From Lytechinus variegatus (lineage: Eukaryota > Echinodermata > Echinoidea > Temnopleuroida > Toxopneustidae): 64,000 bases of DNA. The notes beneath the pieces are model-generated. The model worked only from the letters and a program-made list of their open reading frames with translations, searched no databases and had not been told where the DNA came from. How positions within the stretch are numbered: the first letter of the stretch is position 1; each line of letters begins with the position of its first letter. Shown piece by piece: positions 23,201 through 30,650 of the stretch. The DNA is taken from the NCBI RefSeq assembly GCF_018143015.1, contig NC_054753.1:26798462-26862461 (forward strand). The letters are read 5' to 3'. Both the position numbers and the translations under genes were made by a program.

Positions 23201-24000
23201 GGAGAGACCCAGGTCCTGTAACACAAAGGTTAGCAATTGATCATTCACTTGAGTTTTACGATTGATTGTACATTGTAGTCAATGCAATCAATCGCAGAAA
23301 AAATGTTCTACGATCATCGCTAAACTTTGTGTTACGGGCCCAGGTCACGCTTCACATAGCTATTCCACCTGTTTTATCAAAGGTAGATAAGAATATTTCT
23401 CTTATTAAAAGATAAACCCCCTTTTGGGGTGCCCTCCCCCGACGTGCACTCGTTAACCATGTTAACGGTATCAAAACACCGATTTTCAACAAAAAAAGGT
23501 AGTTTTAAAAAAAACTTGTCAATTGTCAATCGCAGGGTCAAACGTACTAGCCAAACGTCTTTATGTTTTTTTCCCCTCAAGCTTTTTCCCCATACTTCTT
23601 GCGACAACTTGTTTAGGGGCCAAACTGTGTTAAAAACCCGGCGAAAAACTTGTTTAGGGGGTTATTTTGCACACAGAGAGAAATAAATAGTTTAAGGGGT
23701 GTTTGTAAATAATTTGACCATGCGTTCGTACATTAATACATTTTACTGCCCCCCCCCCCCGGATTTCCCCTGTAATTTAATTCATCGTCCATACTTTCTT
23801 TTTTTTATTTTTTTTACCTAGGTATGAACTCTATCCTGCTATATCTCGGAGTTGGAGTGTTGAAAGACTATCTTCCATTTACCTGGCATCCTTTTTATGA
23901 TAACCATAGCGAGAGTGTTATTATGAGTACCTGGTCAGCATTCTTGTGGCTCTTCATAGCTTACGTCCTATATCGCAAGAAAATATTCCTACGGCTGTGA
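6888..24000 (+). CDS. HGSNAT: Heparan-alpha-glucosaminide N-acetyltransferase, complete 17-exon gene
   Basis: Family role: HGSNAT is a lysosomal multi-pass membrane enzyme that moves acetyl groups from cytosolic acetyl-CoA to terminal glucosamine of heparan sulfate in the lumen. Seen exons: 6888-6972, 7731-7942, 8606-8748, 9430-9548, 10192-10249, 10693-10756, 11572-11660, 13135-13211, 13899-13929, 14105-14241, 16893-17017, 18297-18415, 18896-19115, 19498-19572, 21099-21169, 22448-22560, 23822-24000. All have GT-AG borders and matching phases; they sum to 1917 nt, or 638 residues plus stop, close to the human length. An N-terminal hydrophobic signal is followed by a Cys-containing luminal region, RLKSVDTFRG, the putative active His278, RIPGVLQRFG, FLLPVPGCP, NCTGGAAGYIDR, DPEGILGT, WIPINKTLW and a C-terminal AYVLYRKKIF. 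The least certain borders are the exon 2 and exon 7 acceptors. Confidence 0.95.
7030..7175. repeat. Poly-G/C, TTTTTTGCTTGTCAA repeat, copy 2 (HGSNAT intron 1)
   Basis: GGGGGCGCCCCCCTCCCCC, then TTTTTTTTGCTTGTCAAT and a C run. It has the same word order as the copy at 4350-4535. Confidence 0.6.
8231..8258. repeat. (TA)n microsatellite
   Basis: An uninterrupted TA run in HGSNAT intron 2. Confidence 0.9.
8381..8570. mobile_element. MITE with CCCTTTCAC ends, short copy
   Basis: Left end CCCTTTCACACCGT; right end CACGCGTGAAAAGG. It shares its left half with 3197-3638 and has an internal near-palindrome around ACGATAATAATAAG. It ends 35 bp before HGSNAT exon 3. Confidence 0.65.
8815..9175. mobile_element. 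Mariner-like MITE carrying a nested SINE (HGSNAT intron 3)
   Basis: The ends are inverted repeats (TCAATAAAAAGTTTACAC at the left; GTGTAAACTTTTTTTGA at the right). Each is flanked by TA (8813-8814 and 9176-9177), the target duplication typical of Tc1/mariner elements. A tRNA-derived sequence fills most of the interior. Confidence 0.7.
8885..9112 (-). mobile_element. tRNA-derived SINE, family 2
   Basis: On the minus strand a tRNA-like head has an A-box-like GTGGTCGAGTGGTTA and a B box GGTTTCGAGACCC about 35 bases later, followed by a non-tRNA body ending near 8885. The head lacks a clean acceptor stem, so it is a SINE head, not a tRNA gene. Confidence 0.65.
11668..11906 (-). mobile_element. 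CACTG-ended MITE copy A, 7 bp after HGSNAT exon 7
   Basis: It begins CACAGCAAAAACTGTGG and ends CCACAGTTTTTACAGTG, and is full of GGTGTTA/TAACACC words. It is in reverse orientation to the copies at 28061, 32776, 34089, 49856 and 60928. The exon 7 donor GTAAGAA is at 11661, so only seven intron bases precede the insertion. Confidence 0.8.
11910..13130. other. HGSNAT intron 7 remainder, no gene
   Basis: It contains TGTG-rich low complexity (12190-12245), a C run at 12316-12325, a TAAATAAATAAA stretch near 12695-12722 and a C run near 12980. Nothing coding was seen. Confidence 0.55.
13135..13211 (+). CDS. HGSNAT: HGSNAT exon 8, with putative active-site histidine
   Basis: It reads FALFNIAQ...HYWFISHSRYY. 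The His codon at 13196-13198 (residue 278 of the joined protein) aligns with the human histidine reported as the acetyl-accepting active-site residue, in the context KYWYFKH. The Tyr-Trp pair just before it is also conserved. Confidence 0.85.
13235..13380. repeat. (CTT)n-rich microsatellite
   Basis: An interrupted CTT/TTC run just downstream of HGSNAT exon 8. The long Leu/Phe reading frame across it is an artefact of composition. Confidence 0.85.
13899..13929 (+). CDS. HGSNAT: HGSNAT exon 9, 31-nt micro-exon
   Basis: A 31-base exon between CAG and GTAAGA encodes G/ITVADFIFP/W, matching the LTVADLVFPWF region of human HGSNAT. Phase 1 in and phase 2 out fit exons 8 and 10 exactly. Confidence 0.85.
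14660..14795. repeat. Palindromic TTCTTGATATCAAGAA minisatellite
   Basis: Five to six copies of CTTGATATCA, each nearly self-complementary, spaced about 20-30 bp apart in HGSNAT intron 10. Confidence 0.8.
15058..15165. repeat. Short tandem repeat, three units of about 36 bp
   Basis: Units have the form CCCATGTCTAAGG followed by CTTTCTTGCAATAGCAAGT, with decreasing fidelity in the third unit. Confidence 0.7.
15440..15715. repeat. Poly-G/C, TTTTTTGCTTGTCAA repeat, copy 3
   Basis: The fullest copy. G runs, CTTGTCCCCCCCTAAATTTT, then repeated CCCCCCTAAATTT blocks, GATAACC, TTTTTTTTTGCTTGTCAA, and an end at GGCTTCCGCCGCC that complements the GGCAGCAGAAGC-like start near 15435. Confidence 0.7.
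15880..16690. repeat. Tandem array, about 163-bp period, about five units (HGSNAT intron 10)
   Basis: The phrase CATGAAACTTGGACATAA recurs, diverged, at 15914, 16103, 16266, 16430 and 16592, so the last four spacings are 162-164 bp. Each unit also has TTTCAGGTCACATGA, AAGGTCA and TTGTCATAACTT. A GGCGAC/GGCGGC-rich block sits just before it at 15815-15855. Confidence 0.85.
17330..17499. mobile_element. Foldback MITE with GTTAAGAACGAC arms, copy 1
   Basis: Left arm GTTTCATAGAGTTGTTCGG...AAGTTAAG; right arm CTTAACTTACGAATAG...TATGAAAC. The second copy is at 46891-47047. Between the arms, CGACTGGTGAACCTT pairs with AAGGATAACCAGTCG. Confidence 0.75.
17988..18221. mobile_element. CACTG-ended MITE copy B, divergent subfamily (HGSNAT intron 11)
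   Basis: The ends are CACTGCAAAAACTCCGGTG and CACCGGAGTTTTTGCAGTG, with TA on both sides. The interior holds GGTGTT/AACACC words, but the sequence differs from the main family. It ends 75 bp before exon 12. Confidence 0.8.
19765..20115. mobile_element. Degenerate palindromic element built of GTCCAAT/ATTGGAC words (HGSNAT intron 14)
   Basis: The first half is rich in AATTCGTC and TTAGTCCAA; the second half in their complements (GACGAGATG, GACTAAATG). It is framed by GATAGATCGGTTTATT and ACCAAACCGATAGATC. The centre is near ATTGGACTAAG, about 19915. Confidence 0.65.
20413..20935 (-). mobile_element. Possible LINE 3'-end fragment (HGSNAT intron 14)
   Basis: It begins with ATTTCATTTCATTTTATT, which reads as a reversed LINE tail. 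It contains an AAT microsatellite (20738-20790) and a GAGAG-rich stretch similar in style to the 3' part of the LINE at 51597-55306. No ORF. Assignment is tentative. Confidence 0.4.
21347..21634. mobile_element. Two adjacent GGGGAGCGTTTCAT foldback MITEs
   Basis: Two units of about 140-147 bp (21347-21493 and 21495-21634) lie in opposite orientation. Each is bounded by GGGGAGCGTTTCAT and its complement, with GTCCGACAAGT and GTCAGATCTGACA inside. A third copy is at 32561-32725. Confidence 0.8.
21911..22490 (+). repeat. Triplicated intron/exon border of HGSNAT exon 16
   Basis: Three units of about 190-220 bp each run from a CTATACCGAAATAAAGAG-like start, through an intron stretch, to CTGTTTCCTATATCGCCC and CACCGGTGGACT. 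The exon-like parts start near 22040, at 22261 and at 22448. Only the third continues into a full exon. Confidence 0.9.
22261..22302 (+). pseudogene. Partial copy of HGSNAT exon 16 (second unit), acceptor kept
   Basis: AAATAG precedes an exon-like VSYIALTGGLAS. Homology to exon 16 then stops, and the frame runs into a stop in the following repeat unit. Splicing here would truncate the protein before its last membrane segments. Confidence 0.75.
22448..22560 (+). CDS. HGSNAT: HGSNAT exon 16, functional copy
   Basis: This copy, with acceptor AAAATAG, reads SVSYIALTGGLAFVVQALL and on to WNGSPIIYM/G. It joins in phase to exons 15 and 17. It encodes a membrane segment and the loop before the last exon. 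Confidence 0.88.
22628..22905 (+). mobile_element. tRNA-derived SINE, family 1, copy 1 (HGSNAT intron 16)
   Basis: The A box GTGTGGTCCAGTGGTTAGAG and B box GAGTTCGAATCCC are followed by ACTCTGCCAATGTCTCCAC, an internal body and a tail TTCTGTCGAGTTCCTACGGG ending in CAGAAA repeats. The same head and tail occur on the minus strand at 32130-32325. Confidence 0.8.
23062..23341. mobile_element. Two tandem foldback MITEs with GTAACACAAAG ends
   Basis: Units 23062-23192 and 23212-23341 are each almost wholly palindromic. They start GGNCCYGTAACACAAAG and end CTTTGTGTTACRGGCC, with CAATCAATCGTAG and ACGATTGATTG inside. They lie in HGSNAT intron 16. Confidence 0.8.
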
Positions 24001-24020
24001 AGGTCTTTTTTCTGTTAAAT

Positions 24021-24200
24021 GAGAAGTTCACCGTGGCGAAAGCTTTAATGTAAAATAGCAAAAATAATTATGAATATAAATATTGGTGAAGGTTTTTCGG
24101 ATTATCCGTTTAGATCCATTGAGAAAGTTATAAGTATTTTTTTTTATTTGTGACGTCATATAGTTTCCCCATACGATATTCTATATAAAGTGCATATATT
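24021..24200 (+). mobile_element. Half copy of a TTAA-flanked palindrome in the HGSNAT 3' UTR
   Basis: Starting after TTAA 16 bp beyond the stop codon, GAGAAGTTCACCGTGG, AAAATAGCAAAAA, TATTGGTGAAGGTTT and TGTGACGTCATA follow in the same order as in the full element at 35071-35575. The right half is missing. Confidence 0.7.
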
Positions 24201-24236
24201 TCATTTGTTTTAATGGTACATGTCAGTGATTTGATT

Positions 24237-26225
24237 TGATTTATTTCTGCATTCACATCAATATCAGAATTACAAAATACATATATATACAATATTTACA
24301 AAGGTAATACATGATTATAACAAAATAATAACAGTCGCATAGTATAAATATTGTAAATAAATATTAACAAAAAAAGATGTGTCATATATTTTTTCAAAAC
24401 AAGATTATAAATGAATGCAGGAGACCGCCATCGTGAGCGATTAGGCTTGATGATGATGGAGGCCTCATAGAAGTACGTAATAGTTCTTCATTGATCAAGT
24501 GGGTGCTGTGCAGGTGTAGGTGCAGGTGCGGCAGAGAGCAGTTGAGATATTACGTTTAAGAGGGGGCTGCGTAAGATGTAACAATGATTTGATATTGTGT
24601 GGAAGATTGTTCCAAATATCGGGACCGTAATGTCGAATGGATTTGTGGGTTATTAATAATTTGGGGTTAGTGAGGTGGAGGTTTCCAGATATGCGGGTTG
24701 GGTAGGAATCGACAGACCTGTTGAATCTAAACATATTATTAAAAGACTGGGGAAGTTGATTATTAAAATACCTAAACATAAATATAGCAATTTGAATCTT
24801 ATTAATATCAAAGATTTTTAATGTTTTGAGTTTGTGAAACAATGGGTCAGTATGAGCCAAGTAATGTGAGCCTGTACACATACGGATAGCTCTTTTTTGT
24901 AGTTTAAATATAGAGTGTAGTTTAGAAGAGCCACAGTTTGCCCAAACGATATTGCAGTATGATATATATGGAAGAACTAACGAATTGTATAATAAGAATA
25001 AAGTTTTATGAGGAAGAAGGAATTTTAACTTTGAAATGATTCCAATATTGTAACATGGTGTATGTGTTGGTTCCAAGACAGAAATTCATCCATAATTACA
25101 CCCAAATATTTTGAAAATTGGTTTGAATTGGTTTTCTGTTCTAAAGGCGTACCGTCAATGTTAATGTAAATCGGTGTGTTGATATTATGAGATTGATGTC
25201 TGAAATACACAAAATGTGTCTTTTTTTGTATTTAAAGAAAGTTTGTTGGCCTTAAACCAGTTAGACACCTTGTACATTTCACGATTTACTACATTGTTTA
25301 ATGAATTAAGGTCTTGATGAGAATAAGATATATTTGTATCGTCAGCAAATAAGACAAATGACAAAATAGAGGAGGTTTTTATAATATCATTAATATAGAG
25401 TAAAAATAAAAGAGGACCTAAAATCGAACCCTGGGGAACACCACATTGAACTAAAAGAGAATTAGAGTCATTATTATTAAAAGTGACATATTGCCTTCGA
25501 TTATTCAAGTAATCTTTGAACCATAAGAGAGATTGGCCTCGTATTCCATAATGATTGAGTTTGGAGAGTAAAATATCGTGGTTAAGAGTATCAAATGCTT
25601 TACTTAAATCACAAAAAATACCAATTACGTGTTCTTTATTTGCTATGGCATTACTTATTTTGTCATAAATTTGAAGTAAAGCTGAGTCTGTTGAATAATT
25701 TTTCCTAAAACCATATTGATTCGAATTTAGAATATTGTGTTTGTAAAGTCTTGTGTATACTATTTTATCTAGAATTTTTGATATTGTTGGAAGTAAAGAG
25801 ATTGGACGGTAATTACTTATTTCGTGAGGATTGTCTTTCTTAAAAATTGGATTGACTTTAGCTATCTTAAATAAATCTGGGAAAACGCCTTGAGATAAGG
25901 AGTTATTAAATATGTGAGCCAAGGGGCTAGCAAGAGGGTGAATTATTTGCTTAAGTAAAAACATACTGATGCCATCAGACCCAGAAGATCTAGAATTGTG
26001 AAGGGTACGAGCAATGTTGACAATTTCAGAAGGGTTTGTTGGGGTTAGAAAAAGAGACTCCTGATTTGGATCCGACAGATAATCTGTAAAATGTGCATTG
26101 GGAGTATTTATTTTATTTGCTAATTCGGGTCCGATATTCGTAAAAAAAGAATTGAATGAGTTTGCATAAAGACTGGGATGAAGTATTTTAGATCCATTAA
26201 GAGTAATATTATCATTAGGTGGGGG
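24237..26225 (-). mobile_element. 5'-truncated, frameshifted non-LTR retrotransposon (CR1/L2/Jockey-like)
   Basis: On the minus strand the RT region reads NSFFTNIGPELANK near 26130, then NYRPISLL, QYGFRKNYSTDSALL, DLSKAFDTLNHD, CGVPQGSILGPLLF and the catalytic LFADDTN. Frames then shift at about 25200 and 25050 before a C-terminal domain with NSLVLPYISYCNIVWA and YGPDIWNNLP. The endonuclease is absent. The 3' end is near an AT-rich AAATC-type tail at about 24237. The element lies tail-to-tail with HGSNAT and is dead. Confidence 0.9.
25185..25964 (-). pseudogene. Reverse transcriptase fragment of the LINE relic
   Basis: The longest open piece (259 codons from an internal Met; the frame is open further upstream to about 26220) holds RT motifs, including the D of SKAFD and the FADD box. 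The C-terminal remainder lies in other frames at 25025-25210 and 24495-25076. Confidence 0.85.
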
Positions 26226-26399
26226 TGGGTTTTTGTACCCAAGACTTCTTTAATAATTTAAATTTAAAATCTTTATGATGACTTCATGAAGATTAATAAC
26301 TTTCTTTTTTCAGGGATGGATATGAAGTAATAAAGTTACAATTTAACACAGTTTCATTCTTTTTAGAAAATGATTATTCATGAATGTTTAGTCCTCGTA

Positions 26400-27735
26400 T
26401 ATATATATAAATATATATATATATATAATTATACACATTCTTGTGCTCTTATTAAAAAATCCAAGCTTATAGAGGTGTTTTCATTGTTGTTACAATATTT
26501 ATGTACAAGCTTTATAAATCGGTTATTTTATGACAACAGTATTCCAAAAAAGACTGGGATGATGTAATAACATAATATTTTCATATTTCGGTCAGACAAA
26601 TGCTTCGACCGTGTTGACTCATCATGGAATATAGACTCTGCCTTTTTTACAATAACAAACAGCCTAACCACTTTGTGGAATGAATGTAAGCATTTGATAT
26701 TTTATCAAGAATTTACATCGTTAGTGATGATTAGATGCTTAAGAAAGCAGTTGATGTTGTTGCTGCTATTTTTTTAAGATAGTAAATGCGGTAGTAAATG
26801 ACATTTTCATCTGTTAGACGGTTACGTGCGACGACGTCAGAGGGCGCAGTTTCTCGTCCTCTCTTGCCGCCGCCTTTCCGCACACTAAAGATTATTTCTC
26901 CATAGGATTATTGTGTTAAAAATGAGTATTGATAAAACAACCAATACATATGTGTTTATAGAAACACTATTCATACCCTTGTTATAATCAGATCGTCGAA
27001 AATGTTCAGTTTTCTAGGAATATGAACATGCTTTTCAAAAATATGGAGAAAATTGCCACTCAGTCAAACTAAGCCGAGAGCGGCAACCCCTGCAATCTTC
27101 TTTAATAAATGTCATAGAAAATATATTATTTTTATTGTTTAGCTTGTAAACAATTTGTTGCTCTATTCTGTATTATCCTTATTAATTCATTTATAAAAAT
27201 ATGCAAAAAATCAAAAGATAAAATGAAAAAGAGGTATAAAGATCATGATGGATAAAAACCATGAAGATTAAAAGGATATGTTTAAAAGAAAGAAAGGAAT
27301 AATTTTTTTGTAAAATCTGTATATAGGACTTTTCTCTATTAAACTAGGACAAAGCATAAACTTTCATTGTGTCATCAATTGTTCCTACAGAATTTTTATT
27401 TTTAATGATGAAAATGATCGGTGATCCCTTCATATTAGTGGGTCGATTATTTTCGCGAGCTCAGCAATGTCCTCAAATATAATATCAAATGTGCTCAAAT
27501 TTTTCAATCAATATGCTGTGTTTCGAGAAATCGATATGTACCTAGGGCTTTGTGATATGAGCTTAGAAGAGGTACGAATGCATTTTTTCGATTAAATTTC
27601 ATCAAATGAGTATTACTTTTTATTCAATATCATGAAAACGGCTTGTTAATTTATTTGATTTATCTTGTGATTTTTTTATTATAGTGATCAAATAAAGATT
27701 AAAGGAAAAAATAAGTTGATTGTATTCCTTTAATT
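26400..27735. other. Intergenic, nothing recognised
   Basis: A TA run is at 26398-26428. A GC-richer patch is at 26820-26890 without coding signal. No gene was seen. Confidence 0.5.
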
Positions 27736-27740
27736 CCTTT

Positions 27741-27935
27741 AAGTGGAGCGTTGTGACCCAGTGGATTGGTCTCTGGACTTTAAACAGGGGTCATGGGTTC
27801 GAATTCCAGCCATGCCGGTAATCTCCCTCACCAAGATATTGATCCACTTTCTGCTACTCAACCCAGGTGAGGAAAACGGGTACCGGCAGAGAGTATTTCC
27901 TCTATTATTATACACTAGTAGTGTTCCGTAAAAAA
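27741..27935 (+). mobile_element. tRNA-derived SINE, family 3
   Basis: The A-box-like TTGTGACCCAGTGGATTGG and B box GGGTTCGAATTCC are followed by a CCATGCCGGTAATCTCCC body and a poly-A run before 27940. The tRNA stems are not intact. Confidence 0.65.
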
Positions 27936-28060
27936 AAAAATCCGTCAACGTTTCGTTATTTTCTCAATGAAACATCAAGTTTACAACTACAAACTTATCT
28001 CTGCGGTGTATGTCCATATGTGTCTTAAAAAAAACAAAAAAGAACCATTTGGTTTATAAA

Positions 28061-28284
28061 CTGTAAAAACTGGTGTTAAAACTGACACCAATTGGTGTTG
28101 GAGGACCCTGAGGTATTATAATTACACCCTAGAGATTGAACATAACACCAAAGAGTGTAAATGTAACAACCAAAAGTATTGTAACACCTATAGGTGTAAT
28201 ACTAACACCACCATTTTAACACCGGTGTAAAATAATTGGTGTGGTCCTCTATGTACACCGGTTAACACCACAGTGTTTGCTGTG
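28061..28284 (+). mobile_element. CACTG-ended MITE copy C
   Basis: ACTGTAAAAACTGGTGTTAA at the left and CCACAGTGTTTGCTGTG at the right, with the family interior (GGTGTTGGAGGACC, ACACCCTAGAGATTG). The first bases of the left end are lost. Confidence 0.8.
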
Positions 28285-28619
28285 TAATTTCTAAAATAAA
28301 AAAATTGCAAAAACAATCACTTGAATCCCCCTTCCGTGAAATCCAAAATTTTAGATACTATATATCAGAACAAGAACTTTTAAAACGGCTCATATCCGTT
28401 CCTCCCATCTCTCGTTCATAAGTAGTAAAACAAAACAAGGAGTTGTGTGAATAAAAACAACAGCTTTCTAACGCCTGGAAGATCACGTTGAATTATTATT
28501 GTAATATTGAATTTCAAAATATTGTGTTTTCCTTTAACGAAAAGTACAAAGGCACTCAACTCAACAGATTTGAACTAAATAGGCACCATCAAGAGCGGGG
28601 ACGGGATTCTATGTCTCAG

Positions 28620-30330
28620 CCGATGATGACGTACCACTGGCGTGTCCCCCCCCCCTTGAGAAGCAAAATCAAAATTGTTTATGTAAAAGTGCCATTAAAA
28701 CAAGTGTGCGCCTTTTTTGAAAGTATACAACTTTTTGTTTGCTTTCCAAAAATTTTCGGGGGACGAAATATCCTTATTTTTTGGGGAAACCCATTTTTAT
28801 CGGAAAAAGTGCCCCCATTTTTGTGGAAAATCCTAGATCCACCCCTGGTAATAACGATCTGCAATTGAATTTGTTTCTATACAGGAAGGCTCCAAATATA
28901 CTGGAATTTGATTTTAGACATGTTTAATATTCATCCCACTGTTCGGAAATTTGATCGTTCAGATTGTATAGGTTGGCATGTTTACATAAGATGCTATTAT
29001 AATTTATTTGAAAATCAGATTGCAACGGGCTTGTATAGTGCTCACTTATAAAATACTAAAAATGAAATGATAACTGTCACAATAGTAACCAATGTCATTA
29101 ACCTATTCAACTGGAGATTCGGAATATGTCCTGGTATATTTTCATTTCCTAAAAGACGCCCCGACGCCTTTGACAGCATTGGGAAGGGGCTGAAACTGCT
29201 TGTGGGCCCGAGGTGGGGAAACGGAAATAAGACTTCTCATTGACCTTGATCTGACCTGGCAGACGAAAAGTTCCTTCACCTTTTGATACCTCGCGTTGAA
29301 AAAAAAACAGCTGCATTTACGCGTACATGAGTGAAATTAAACAATCGTGAATATTCATGTAGGTCTGACATTATGCTGTTAAAGATCATAATATAGGTAA
29401 GATCGGAAGTTTTCTGGAATAATTTTGCTTTTAAGTTAGTACCCGGAGTAATGTTTATATAAATATCATTTTATTATTTATTCAATTAAAATATATATTA
29501 ATTCAAGTGCAAAAAATAAGCAAAGAGTTGTGTTTTTGGTCAATAATCTGACTTATTTAGCGATATTATTTATTTGTAATATTTTTTTTCTCAGTCATAA
29601 TTATCTTTCCATCGATATGTATTTAAACGTCGATGTCTCACTTCCGAATGCGATAGTTACTCTGTCTTTTCTCAAATCTTCGGGTAGCGCATTTTTTAAA
29701 AGGTAAGGTCGGCATCAATATGTCAAGAGGATTATTGAAATTATAACTTACAGTTTCTTTAATTGTAACATTCTTACTTTTAACAGCAGCAACGAATGAT
29801 GATGGTTAACGGATATTTTCTGAACATCATATTTTCACAAGATGTGTTAATAAAAATGTGGTCATAATTTTGACACCCCTTTTAATAAAAAAAAAATGAA
29901 ATCACCTAGTCTGAAATAAGCCCGCGAATATTTCTATCATGTGCGCTTGACTTAGCAAGCACGTGGACATCATGACCGCACGAGGGACTTGCACGGATCC
30001 CCACCCTCCGGAATTAAAACAGATGCAAAATGATTTCAATTAGAATTACAACAGAAAATTAATGAAAGTACTTTCACTACTTGTAAAGAGAGGGAGAGTG
30101 AAAATAAGAAAAAGGTCTGGCAAATTGTATAAATAGGCTGAATCTTGGGTGAACCTAGGCAGAGATCTTGTTTTCTCTTTCGAAAACGTTGCACGAATCT
30201 GGGAGAAAATATACCCAAACTATCATTGCATAATCTATATCCAGAAAGAAAGAGGCCTAATAATATCTAATATCTCCCATCAACATTCACTGCGGAAATA
30301 CGTGATCTTAGAGCCGACTATACAGCGACA
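28620..30330. other. Upstream of the collagen/fibrinogen-like gene; diverged repeats only
   Basis: A poly-C start and GGAAAATCCTAGATCCACCC at 28630-28850 look like a dispersed repeat. No coding exon was recognised before 30331, although an untranslated exon cannot be excluded. Confidence 0.5.
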
Positions 30331-30650
30331 ATGATTTTGCAACATACATCATTGATCCATTGTATGTTGACATGGTTGCTAGTTGACTTCTGTCTGGCAG
30401 CGATCACCCCTCACCCGCGTCATCATCATCGTCGTCATCATGGAAATCATACCACGGCATCAGGGACAGAGGTGGTGACTGGAACTGTTTTAGCGTCGTC
30501 GATGATATCGGGTACTGATAAAGATGTGGATGTCGTCGAGTACGGTATTGGAGGAACGAGTCCGTCTTCGACTTCGACGTCAACGGAATCCCGTGGATCT
30601 ACACACACGGGATCTACGATAGGCACTGAGGACATGATGGCGGATGATTG
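30331..30650 (+). CDS. Collagen/fibrinogen-like gene exon 1
   Basis: Holds the start, a hydrophobic LTWLLVDFCLAA segment consistent with a signal peptide, the His/Arg cluster at residues 28-40 and a low-complexity Ser/Thr/Gly tail rich in acidic residues near its end. Donor GTGAGT at 30651, phase 2. Confidence 0.8.
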
